Positions 1 to 6,376 of a DNA stretch of 8,906 bases are shown here, one piece after another. Each line of letters opens with the position of its first letter. Position 1 is the first letter of the stretch. Below the pieces are notes generated by a model. The model saw nothing but the letters and a program-made list of their open reading frames with translations. It made no database searches and had not been told where the DNA came from. Source of the stretch: Chloroflexota bacterium. GTDB taxonomy: Bacteria > Chloroflexota > Limnocylindria > Limnocylindrales > CSP1-4. Where the stretch lies: the NCBI GenBank assembly GCA_021812735.1, contig JAKAMV010000357.1:1-8906 (forward strand), given 5' to 3'. The position numbers and the translations under genes are program-made.

Positions 1-1497
1 TCGCCGACGAGTGCCGCCGTCGGTGCCGGGGCCTCGACCCCGCAGCCCGCCCCGCCCGCGCCCGCCCCGTCGCCCTCGGCGGCGTCCGTCGCCGACGTCC
101 CGTTCGTGCCCGTGACCTCGTTCCGGTCCGGGCGCTCGGCCACGCGAGGCTCGGAGGTCGCCGGGATCGCGGGCGGGGTGTCGCCCTACACGGCGCTCGT
201 CCTCGTCGCCGCGGACGCCGACGCCGAGCTCCGGGCGCTGGGGGTCGGCCCGACCGCGCTCGGCGGGCGGTTGGTCCGGGCCGCCACCGCGGACGCGCTG
301 ATGGCGGACCTCGCCGGGCATCCCGGGTGGCTCGGCTTCCTGCGTGCCGACCAGGTGGGGCCGGGCGTGCGGGCGCTCGCCTGGGGCTCCACGGCGCTGT
401 TCGGCGAGACGCGGGTCCCCTCGCTGGCGGCGTGGCCGCTGCACGCGCCGCTCGCGCCGCAGCCGGGCGTCGCCGCCTACGACCCCTCGACCGCGTGGAC
501 CCTGTTCGCCGCCGGCGACCTCGGCCTCGACCGCGGCGCGGCGCTCGCCATCATGACCCACGGCAACAACCCCGGCTACCTCTACAGCGGCGGCACGGTG
601 ACCATCACCGGGCATTGCGTCGGCTGCTCGCAGTTCGGCTGGGACCTGCCGTACGTCAGGCGGACGGGCCACGCGGGCGCGGTGCGGTCGCTGATCAGCG
701 GGGCGGACCTGGCGATCGCCAACATGGAGGAGGTGGCCGTCACGGACTGGACGTTCCACACGAGCGGCACGGTGTTCACCGGCAACCCGGCCTACCTCGC
801 CGGGGTCAGCGACGCCGGCTTCGACTGGGTCTCAATGGGCAACAACCACGTCGGCGACTTCGGGCCGGCGGGTGTGCTCCAGGCCATGCGGTACCTGACC
901 CAGTACGGGCTGCTCCACGGGGGCGCCGGGGCGAACACGGCGGCGGCCCACGCGCCGTCCGTCGTGACCGTGGGCGGCGTCAAGGTGGCCCTCCTCTCGT
1001 ACGACACGGTGGCGCCCGTCTACAACGCGACCGCCACCAAGGCGGGCTCCGCGCGCATGACCGACGCCTGGCTCCGGCATGACATCGCGGCCGCGCGGTC
1101 GGCCGGGGCGCAGGTGGTCATCGTGTGGCCGCACTGGGGTGTCGAGTACACCGCGAGCCCCACCGCCGCGCAGCGGGCGCTGGCCCACGACGCCATCGAC
1201 GCCGGCGCCGACCTGGTGATCGGCAACCACCCGCACTGGGCGCAGGGGATGGAGGTCTACAGGGGCAAGCCCATCTGGTACGCGCTGGGCAACTTCACGT
1301 TCGACCAGACCTGGTCCGAGCCCACGATGGAGGGCATCTCGCTCGAGCTGACGTTCTCGGGGCCGCGTCTCGTGCAGGCCTGGATGCACCCGCATCTGGT
1401 GCTCGACTACGCGCAGCCCAACCTCATGGACCCGCTGGGCTCGGGCAAGGTGGTGCTGCGCCAGGTGTTCGCGGCGTCCAAGGGCCTGCCCTGGTAG
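1..1497 (+). CDS. CapA family metallophosphatase-like protein, 5' partial, with extra N-terminal domain
   Basis: The reading frame is open from the first base, so the true start lies upstream; 498 residues are visible. Residues 1-35 are a Ser/Pro/Ala-rich stretch, typical of the linker behind a signal peptide or lipobox, so an exported protein is likely (inference). Residues ~36-155 form a separate domain I cannot name. Residues ~165-460 are a CapA/PGA_cap calcineurin-like fold: GD at 172-173, ANMEE at 240-244 (usually ANLE), GNNH at 280-283, HWG at 378-380, GNHPHW at 408-413 and GNFTFDQ at 430-436. These supply the expected metal-binding Asp, Asn and His residues. Between the first two motifs is an insertion of ~35 residues with a CxxC pair (HCVGC, residues 205-209). 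CapA homologues act in poly-gamma-glutamate or polysaccharide capsule export, but many members lack an assigned substrate. No capB or capC is visible. The gene converges on the Mca-like gene across 93 bp. Confidence 0.88.
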   Translation, partial: SPTSAAVGAGASTPQPAPPAPAPSPSAASVADVPFVPVTSFRSGRSATRGSEVAGIAGGVSPYTALVLVAADADAELRALGVGPTALGGRLVRAATADALMADLAGHPGWLGFLRADQVGPGVRALAWGSTALFGETRVPSLAAWPLHAPLAPQPGVAAYDPSTAWTLFAAGDLGLDRGAALAIMTHGNNPGYLYSGGTVTITGHCVGCSQFGWDLPYVRRTGHAGAVRSLISGADLAIANMEEVAVTDWTFHTSGTVFTGNPAYLAGVSDAGFDWVSMGNNHVGDFGPAGVLQAMRYLTQYGLLHGGAGANTAAAHAPSVVTVGGVKVALLSYDTVAPVYNATATKAGSARMTDAWLRHDIAAARSAGAQVVIVWPHWGVEYTASPTAAQRALAHDAIDAGADLVIGNHPHWAQGMEVYRGKPIWYALGNFTFDQTWSEPTMEGISLELTFSGPRLVQAWMHPHLVLDYAQPNLMDPLGSGKVVLRQVFAASKGLPW

Positions 1498-1590
1498 ACC
1501 AAGGGCTCGGCGGCGCGGCCCCGTCCCCCGATCCGGCCCTCGGCGCGCTGACCCCGCTGCGCCGGCGACCGCCCCCGCCGGGGAACCCGC
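1498..1590. terminator. Convergent intergenic gap with GC-rich hairpin, possible bidirectional terminator
   Basis: This short gap separates the converging 3' ends of the capA-like and mca-like genes. It contains CCGGCG (1562-1567) facing CGCCGG (1576-1581) with an 8-nt loop. There is also a looser pair, CGGCGC/GCGCCG, just upstream. No T-tract follows on either strand, so intrinsic termination is only a guess based on position; such hairpins arise easily by chance at this GC content. Confidence 0.3.
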
Positions 1591-2583
1591 TCAGCCCCAG
1601 CCGGTCGGGCCCGGCTCCAGTCCGGCCAGCCCCTCGAACAGGTCCGTCTCGCGCTCCGGCGCAGCGACCCGCGACCGGACGAGGATGTACGCCTCCTTCG
1701 ACCAGAAGTCGCCCCACGACTCCCGCCCGAACCGCACGAACGGGTTCTGGTCGCTGATCTGCGTGGCGTGCGCCTTGAACGCCAGCCACCGGGCGTCGAG
1801 CGCCTCGCTGACGTCCACCCAGGCGGTGATCGTCTCGTCGGGGACGAGCATCCTGGCGGCGAACGCCTCGAACTCGGCCAGCTGCTCCGGCGTGGCGTCC
1901 TCCGGCGGCATCCAGAACGAGCGCTCGCCGATCTCGGCCAGGCGATCGTTGAGCGCGACCCGCACCGACCGGGGGATCGCCTGCTCGTAGAGCTTGGCCG
2001 GGGCCCACGGTGCCAGCCCGCCGTCCGCCTCCGGCAGTCCCGCCCCGCCGTGCTCGGGGGCGAGCTGCTCCGGGTACCACGCCGGGTCGCCGGCCCGCTC
2101 GAACGCGCCGTGCGCCACGACGTGGGTGCGGATGTGGTCGGGGTGGCCGTACCCGCCGAACTCGTTGTACGTGGTCATCACGTCGGGGCGGAACCGGCGG
2201 ACCATCCAGGTCATCCGGCCGATCGCCTCGTCGGGGCTGGCCTGCCAGAACGTGCGCGGGTCGCGGTTGCCGGGCCGGCCCATCATGTCCGAGTCGCGGT
2301 AGCCCAGGTTGTCCCACTCGGTGACGCCCAGGGCGTCCATCGCCGCCTCGAGCTCGCCCATCCGGATCTCGCCCAGGCGCCGGTGGTTGTCGGGCGTGTC
2401 CATGGCCGGGACGACAATCTCGCCCTGCTCGCCCCGCGTGCAGGTCACCAGCACCACGCGGTGGCCGGCGCGGACCGCCAGCGCCATCGTGCCGCCCGTG
2501 CCGATCGTCTCGTCGTCAGGGTGGGCGTGCGTGGCCATGAGGGTGAGGCGGCGGGCTGCCGCCCGGGACGTCGGCTCGGTCAT
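1591..2583 (-). CDS. PIG-L/LmbE family zinc N-deacetylase, Mca-like
   Basis: A 330-residue protein of the LmbE/PIG-L fold, which uses Zn2+ to hydrolyse N-acyl glucosamine-type amides. The zinc motif HAHPDDE is at residues 19-25 and the second motif GGYGHPDH at 143-150. RGEQGEI (50-56), the NHRRLGEIR stretch (66-74), RPDVMTTYNE (132-141) and the C-terminal RSRVAAPERETDLF (303-316) follow the layout of mycobacterial mycothiol S-conjugate amidase Mca (~288 aa), so Mca is the closest named relative I recall. It is longer than Mca through insertions at ~170-195 and ~220-255. The substrate is uncertain: it could be a mycothiol conjugate, another thiol conjugate, or a different N-acyl sugar. I chose the ATG at 2583 over the ATG at 2592 because a -10-like TAGGAT ends 7 nt before it, giving a leaderless start. 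The gene is divergent from the YbaK-like gene. Confidence 0.85.
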   Translation of the reverse strand: MTEPTSRAAARRLTLMATHAHPDDETIGTGGTMALAVRAGHRVVLVTCTRGEQGEIVVPAMDTPDNHRRLGEIRMGELEAAMDALGVTEWDNLGYRDSDMMGRPGNRDPRTFWQASPDEAIGRMTWMVRRFRPDVMTTYNEFGGYGHPDHIRTHVVAHGAFERAGDPAWYPEQLAPEHGGAGLPEADGGLAPWAPAKLYEQAIPRSVRVALNDRLAEIGERSFWMPPEDATPEQLAEFEAFAARMLVPDETITAWVDVSEALDARWLAFKAHATQISDQNPFVRFGRESWGDFWSKEAYILVRSRVAAPERETDLFEGLAGLEPGPTGWG

Positions 2584-2619
2584 GCGGGGCATCCTAGCGC
2601 CGGGCGCTACGATCCGCCG
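2584..2619. promoter_or_regulatory. Back-to-back divergent promoters forming a near-palindrome
   Basis: The 36-bp gap holds two -10-like boxes arranged head to head. On the minus strand CGCTAGGAT (2599 to 2591) leaves 7 nt to the ATG at 2583. On the plus strand CGCTACGAT (2605-2613) leaves 6 nt to the ATG at 2620. The two 9-mers are inverted copies differing at one base and are separated by 5 bp. No clear Shine-Dalgarno sequence precedes the plus-strand gene, so both transcripts are probably leaderless. The -35 regions would each fall beside the other gene's start and look weak. Confidence 0.55.
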
Positions 2620-3129
2620 ATGAGCGTGCCTGCGGATCCCGAGCTCCCGTCCACCCCTGCCATCGCCGTGCTGACCGCCGCGGGGGTCAGCTTCCGCGCG
2701 GTCCAGACGGCCATCCCCGGCTCCCCGGAGGAGAGCGCGGCGCTCCAGGGCATCCCCCTGGGCTCGCTGCTGCGCTCGATCCTGGTCCGCCGCGCCGCCG
2801 ACGACTACCTGTTCGTGCTGGTTCCGGGCGGCCGCCGGTTCGACTGGCCGAAGCTGCGGGCGCACCTGGGCACGAGCCGCATGTCGCTGCCCGACAAGGA
2901 GGAGGCGAGGGCCGAGACCGGGTACGAGCGGGGCGCGATCACGCCGCTCGGCGCCCGCCGGCCGTGGCCGGTCATCGCGGACGCGTCGATTGTCGGGCTG
3001 CCGTCGGTGGCGGTGGGCGGCGGGGCACGGGGGCTCAACGTGCACCTCGCGCCGGACGACCTGATCCGCGTCACCGGCGCCGAGGTCGCGGACATCACGG
3101 TGCCCGAGGGGCAGGCGGCCGGCGGCTGA
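2620..3129 (+). CDS. YbaK/EbsC (ProRS-editing-like) aminoacyl-tRNA deacylase domain protein
   Basis: A 169-residue single-domain protein of the YbaK/Cys-tRNA(Pro) deacylase superfamily, which removes mischarged amino acids from tRNA in trans. Family features are the N-terminal strand and helix (14-45), the LLRSILVRR core strand (50-58), the Tyr/Phe-rich strand with VLVPGGRRFDWPKL (66-79), ETGYERGAITPLG (99-111), PVIADASI (117-124) and the C-terminal GGGARGLNVHLAPDDLIRVT (133-152). The lysine that is essential in E. coli and H. influenzae YbaK sits in a 'FKTLL' context; the aligned residue here is Arg52 (LLRSIL). Activity or specificity may therefore differ, and several subfamilies vary at this site. 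The ATG at 2620 is chosen because a TACGAT box ends 6 nt upstream and the domain begins normally. The frame stays open far upstream, antisense to the deacetylase gene, but lacks family homology there. Confidence 0.85.
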   Translation: MSVPADPELPSTPAIAVLTAAGVSFRAVQTAIPGSPEESAALQGIPLGSLLRSILVRRAADDYLFVLVPGGRRFDWPKLRAHLGTSRMSLPDKEEARAETGYERGAITPLGARRPWPVIADASIVGLPSVAVGGGARGLNVHLAPDDLIRVTGAEVADITVPEGQAAGG

Positions 3130-3154
3130 CGCCTCCCCGGAAGGTCAGCCGCCG
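3120..3154. terminator. 11-bp perfect inverted repeat, likely bidirectional terminator
   Basis: CGGCGGCTGAC (3120-3130) is the exact reverse complement of GTCAGCCGCCG (3144-3154), with a 13-nt spacer. The left arm contains the TGA stop of the YbaK-like gene. The element lies between the converging 3' ends of that gene and amt, where a shared terminator is expected. No T-tract follows, as is common in very GC-rich genomes. Confidence 0.55.
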
Positions 3155-3200
3155 CACCCTGCCGCGCGAGGCCACCAGACGCGACGCCCGGGCCGAAGCC

Positions 3201-4424
3201 TCAGCCGAGCCCGACGTACGCCTCCTCGTGGTGCAGCGCGAAGTCGAGGCCCTCCTCCTCATCGGCGTCCGACACGCGGACCGGCGTCACACGGTTGATC
3301 AGCCAGAGCATCCCGTACGTGAACACGAACGCCCAGACCGACGACAGCAGCACCGCCGCGAGCTCCTTGAACAGGAGTGTCGCGTCGCCGGCGATCAGCC
3401 CGTTCGCGCCGTGCGGGTTGAACGCGGTCGTTGCGAAGACGCCCAGCAAGACCACGCCCAGGAAACCGCCCACGCCGTGGACGCCCCAGACGTCGAGGGC
3501 GTCGTCCCAGCCGAGGCGGTTCTTGAGCGCGACGGCGCCATAACAGACGACACCCGCGATGATGCCGACCAGCGCCGCCGCCAGCGGCGAGACGTACCCC
3601 GCTGCGGGCGTGATGGTGGCGAGGCCGGCAACGGCCCCGGTGAGCAGGCCTAGGAACGTGGGCCGCTTCTCGGTCAGCCACGCCACGGCCAGCCAGGCGA
3701 CCGCCGCGAACGATGCCGCGACGTCGGTGTTGACGAACGCGACGGCCGTGGTCGCGTCCACCTTGAACTCGCTGCCCGCGTTGAAGCCGTACCAGCCGAA
3801 CCACAGGAGCCCGGTGCCCAGGGCGACCAGCGGGATGCTGTGGGGTCCCGTGTCGGCGGAGTGCCGCTTGCCCACGAACAGCACGGAGGCAAGCGCGGCG
3901 AGCCCGGCGATGTTGTGGACGACGATGCCGCCGGCGAAGTCGAGGACGCCCCACTTGGCGAGCATGCCTCCGCCCCACACCATGTGGACGAACGGGAAGT
4001 AGACGAACAGGAGCCAGCCCGTGAGGAACGCCATGTAGGCCTTGAACGTGACCCGGTTGGCGAAGGCGCCCGTGATCAGTGCCGGCGTGATGATGGCGAA
4101 CATCATCTGGTAGGCGAAGAACACCAGCTCGGGGATGCTCGGGTTGAGCGGCGAGGGGCTGTCGAGCCGCACGCCGCTCAGGAACGCCTTGTCGAGGTTG
4201 CCGATGACGCCGCCGACGTCGCCGGAGAAGCACAGCGAGTAGCCGACCGCGAACCAGATCACCGTCGTCCAGCCCATGGACACGAAGCTCTGAATCATGA
4301 TCGCGAGCACGTTCTTGCGGCCGACGAGGCCGCCGTAGAAGAACGCCAGCCCCGGGGTCATGAGCATCACCAGGCTGGTGCATAGCAGCATGAAGCCGGT
4401 GTTGCCGGTGTCGAGTCCTTGCAT
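3201..4424 (-). CDS. amt: Ammonium transporter, Amt/MEP/Rh family
   Basis: A 407-residue inner-membrane channel that conducts NH3/NH4+, normally as a trimer. Eleven hydrophobic segments are expected and the hydrophobic pattern fits. Hallmarks: TPGLAFFYGGLVGRKN (23-38); AYQMMFAIITPALITGA (104-120) with the first Phe-gate residue at F109; HMVWGGG (147-153); DFAGGIVVHN (162-171) with the first pore His at 170; WYGFNAGSE (211-219) with the second gate Phe at 214; DVWGVHGVGG (311-320) with the second pore His at 316. The cytosolic tail EEEGLDFALHHEEAY (389-403) matches the segment that docks PII proteins (GlnK/GlnB), so PII control is likely, although no glnK is adjacent. There is no signal peptide, as in most Amt proteins other than the E. 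coli type. The ATG at 4424 is preferred: GGAGGA (minus strand, 4439-4434) is about 9-10 nt upstream, whereas it almost abuts the in-frame ATG at 4433. Confidence 0.95.
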   Translation of the reverse strand: MQGLDTGNTGFMLLCTSLVMLMTPGLAFFYGGLVGRKNVLAIMIQSFVSMGWTTVIWFAVGYSLCFSGDVGGVIGNLDKAFLSGVRLDSPSPLNPSIPELVFFAYQMMFAIITPALITGAFANRVTFKAYMAFLTGWLLFVYFPFVHMVWGGGMLAKWGVLDFAGGIVVHNIAGLAALASVLFVGKRHSADTGPHSIPLVALGTGLLWFGWYGFNAGSEFKVDATTAVAFVNTDVAASFAAVAWLAVAWLTEKRPTFLGLLTGAVAGLATITPAAGYVSPLAAALVGIIAGVVCYGAVALKNRLGWDDALDVWGVHGVGGFLGVVLLGVFATTAFNPHGANGLIAGDATLLFKELAAVLLSSVWAFVFTYGMLWLINRVTPVRVSDADEEEGLDFALHHEEAYVGLG

Positions 4425-4433
4425 GCGGGGCAT

Positions 4434-4463
4434 TCCTCCACCCCGGGGCTCGTCCCCGGAGCC
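4434..4463 (-). promoter_or_regulatory. amt ribosome binding site with immediately upstream mRNA hairpin
   Basis: In the amt transcript, GGAGGA (4439-4434) is preceded one base upstream by a hairpin. Its arms are CCGGGG (4459-4454) and CCCCGG (4448-4443) around a 5-nt loop, extendable by a G-U and a C-G pair to about 8 bp. It could insulate the ribosome site or be part of translational control; position and perfection are visible, function is inference. Confidence 0.4.
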
Positions 4464-4606
4464 AGCAGCTTGCGGCGACGCCGAGACCCGACGCGCCCGC
4501 GTCGGCTGATGCATACCCCGGAACCTCCAGCCCGGAGGAGAGTCGTTCGGACCCCGAAGTGTCATGCCGAGTGGCGCGCCCCCTCGGCCCGGCCCTTGCG
4601 ACCTCC

Positions 4607-4643
4607 TTGGCCCCGCCGCCGCCGCCTCGCTACCATCGGCCCC
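4607..4643 (+). promoter_or_regulatory. Promoter of the CoA-transferase gene, leaderless
   Basis: TTGGCC (4607-4612) and TACCAT (4631-4636) are separated by 18 bp, and the ATG follows the -10 box after 7 nt, placing the transcription start at or next to the start codon. The CGCTACCATC context almost repeats that of the YbaK-like gene. No Shine-Dalgarno sequence is present. Confidence 0.5.
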
Positions 4644-5891
4644 ATGGCCCATGGTGCCGATCCCTCTGCCACCGTCCGCCCCGGCCCGCTCGCCGGCATC
4701 CGCGTCGCCGACTGCTCGGCGGTGCTGGCCGGCCCCTACTGCACGATGCTGCTGGCCGACCTTGGCGCCGACGTGGTCAAGGTGGAGCCGCCCGAGGGGG
4801 ACGGCACGCGGATCTGGGGCCCGCCATGGGTGGGCAGCGAGGCGGACGGCACCCGAACCGCGGCCTACTTCCTGGCCATGAACCGCAACAAGCGGTCGAT
4901 TCGCCTGGACCTCAAGACGGCCGACGGCAAGGAGGTCCTGCGCCGCCTCCTCCGCACGAGCGACGTGTTCGTGGAGAACTTCCGCGTCGGCGGGCTCGCG
5001 CGTCTCGGCTTCGGCGACGACGTGCTCACGGCGCTCAACCCGGACCTCGTCCACCTCGCGATCAGCGGCTTCGGGCCCACCGGCCCCGACGCGGCCAAGC
5101 CGGGCTACGACTTCGTGATCCAGGCGATGGGCGGCCTGATGTCGATCACCGGCGCCCCGGACGCCGAGGGCGGCGGCCCGACCAAGGTGGGCGTGGCGAT
5201 CAGCGACGTCGTCACCGCGCTGTTCGCCACGATCAGCATCGTGGCCGCGCTGCTCGGCCGCGCCCGCGACACCGCGCCCGGCCAGCGGATCGACGTCTCG
5301 CTCCTGGAGTCCACCCTGGCGGTCCTCGTCAACCAGGCGCAGAACGCGTTCGTCAGCGGCCGGGCGCCGGGCCGCCTGGGCAACGCCCACCCCAACATCG
5401 TCCCGTACGAGACGTTCCGGACCGCCGACGGCGAGATCGCCATCGCCGTGGGCTCGGAGCGCCAGTGGCCGCGCGTCTGCGCCAGCCTGGGCGTGCCCGA
5501 GCTGGCGGCCGACCCGCGCTTCGCCACCAACGGGGCCCGCGTGGAGAACCGGGCCGTCCTGCGACCCATCCTCGCGCAGCGCTTCCTCGCCAGCACCTCA
5601 GCGCACTGGCTGGCGGAGATGGACGCGGCCGAGATCCCGGCCGGCCCGATCAACGACGTCGTCGCCGCCTTCGCGCAGCCGCAGGCGCAGGCGCGAGGCA
5701 TGACCGTCGACGTGGAGCACCCCGTGCTGGGCGTGCTCAGGCAGGTGGGGATCCCGTTCCACCTGGCCGAGACGCCGGCCACCATCCGCGCCGCGCCGCC
5801 CCTCCTGGGCGAGCACACCGCGGAGATCCTCGCCGAGCTGGGCTACACGCCCGGGGAGATCGCGTCCCTCGCCGCCGCCAACGTCACGTAG
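4644..5891 (+). CDS. CaiB/BaiF (class III) CoA-transferase
   Basis: A 415-residue protein of the formyl-CoA transferase/CaiB family, which moves CoA between carboxylic acids through an aspartyl-CoA intermediate and works as an interlocked homodimer. Family motifs: LAGIRVADCSAVLAGPYCTMLLADLGADVVKVE (16-48, two adjoining segments), NRNKRSIRLDLK (80-91), ADVFVENF-like DVFVENF (107-113), GYDFVIQAMGG (154-164), KVGVAISD (181-188), GQRIDVSLLES (213-223), ENRAVL (301-306), IPAGPIND (331-338) and APPLLGEHTAEIL (384-396). Asp188 aligns with catalytic Asp169 of oxalate formyl-CoA transferase. Length and all domains are complete, so the enzyme should be active. The acid substrate cannot be read from sequence; neighbours give no acyl-CoA dehydrogenase or hydratase to guide it. 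The start at 4644 is set by the domain beginning and by the -10 box 7 nt upstream. The gene converges on the Rrf2 gene with a 41-bp gap. Confidence 0.92.
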   Translation: MAHGADPSATVRPGPLAGIRVADCSAVLAGPYCTMLLADLGADVVKVEPPEGDGTRIWGPPWVGSEADGTRTAAYFLAMNRNKRSIRLDLKTADGKEVLRRLLRTSDVFVENFRVGGLARLGFGDDVLTALNPDLVHLAISGFGPTGPDAAKPGYDFVIQAMGGLMSITGAPDAEGGGPTKVGVAISDVVTALFATISIVAALLGRARDTAPGQRIDVSLLESTLAVLVNQAQNAFVSGRAPGRLGNAHPNIVPYETFRTADGEIAIAVGSERQWPRVCASLGVPELAADPRFATNGARVENRAVLRPILAQRFLASTSAHWLAEMDAAEIPAGPINDVVAAFAQPQAQARGMTVDVEHPVLGVLRQVGIPFHLAETPATIRAAPPLLGEHTAEILAELGYTPGEIASLAAANVT

Positions 5892-5932
5892 GCGCGCGCG
5901 ATCCGCGACGGGACTCCGCGACGCGCTCCACC

Positions 5933-6376
5933 TCAGCTGTCGGCCGCGACCCCGGCCCGGATCGCCGGCTCGCGCCGGGCCAGCTCCGCGAGCGACGTGC
6001 GGGCAAACCTGCCCCGCAGCGCCTCCCGCCCCTCGGAGAACACCCGGTGCACGTCGCAATAGCCGTCCTCGCCGCACGGGCCGCCTCTGAGGACACAGGA
6101 GGGGTGCCGGGATTCGCCCTCCACCGCCTCGATCACGTCGAGCAGCGACACCCTCCCGGGCTCCCGGGCCAGCCGGTAGCCGCCCGCCCGGCCTGGGGCC
6201 GCCTCGACGAGGCCCGCGTGCTGCAGGTCGGCCAGCACCTGGGGCAGGAACCGGACCGGGATGTCCATCGCGTCCGAGATCCGCCGGGCCGAGAGCAGGC
6301 CGTTGCCCGCGCCGCGCGTCAGCGCGAGCATCGCGCGCACCGCGTAGTCGCCACGCTTGGTGAGCTCCAGTCGCAT
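5933..6376 (-). CDS. Rrf2 family transcriptional regulator with three conserved cysteines
   Basis: A 147-residue winged-helix regulator. MRLELTKRGDYAVRAMLAL (1-19) is the classic Rrf2 opening, the recognition helix lies around ISDAMDIPVRFLPQVLADL (33-51), and the wing is GRAGGYRLAR (62-71). A cysteine triad C94-x6-C101-x5-C107 (HPSCVLRGGPCGEDGYCDVH, 91-110) is placed where IscR, NsrR and RsrR bind an Fe-S cluster, so redox, NO or iron sensing is likely; which signal is unknown. His110 is near the triad. The ATG at 6376 fits the family start, and a CATACT box ends 7 nt upstream, suggesting a leaderless mRNA. It is divergent from the creatinase gene and may regulate it or itself (inference). 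The minus-strand frame stays open much further upstream but only as antisense to the creatinine genes. Confidence 0.92.
   Translation of the reverse strand: MRLELTKRGDYAVRAMLALTRGAGNGLLSARRISDAMDIPVRFLPQVLADLQHAGLVEAAPGRAGGYRLAREPGRVSLLDVIEAVEGESRHPSCVLRGGPCGEDGYCDVHRVFSEGREALRGRFARTSLAELARREPAIRAGVAADS

Larger units (their letters stand above)
4425..4643. other. Divergent intergenic region between amt and the CoA-transferase gene
   Basis: This 219-bp gap drives two divergent genes. Besides the amt leader hairpin it holds CCTCC-AGCCC-GGAGG (4524-4538). It also holds a GCCGAG...CTCGGC stem (4566-4571 with 4583-4588) downstream of GTGTCATGCCGAGTGG, which resembles dispersed intergenic repeats beginning TGTCAT seen in some GC-rich environmental genomes (recollection, unverified). 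The CoA-transferase promoter occupies the right end. I see no convincing small gene. Confidence 0.4.

Noticed and set aside
1768..2619. A plus-strand extension of the YbaK-like protein across the deacetylase gene
   Set aside because: It is antisense to conserved zinc-motif coding sequence and has no similarity to the editing domain, which starts normally at 2620.
4419..4643. An N-terminal extension of the CoA-transferase by 75 residues
   Set aside because: The family domain starts about 15 residues after the chosen ATG; the extension is Arg/Pro-rich and would cover the promoter.
4425..5390. A minus-strand extension of amt by over 300 codons across the CoA-transferase gene
   Set aside because: The Amt fold begins at MQGLDTGNTG with a good ribosome site; the extension is low-complexity antisense of a well-supported enzyme.
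5892..5932. TCCGCGACG direct repeat in the gap between the CoA-transferase and rrf2-like genes
   Set aside because: Two adjacent 9-mers without symmetry or a hairpin; likely chance in this composition, and no terminator shape was found.
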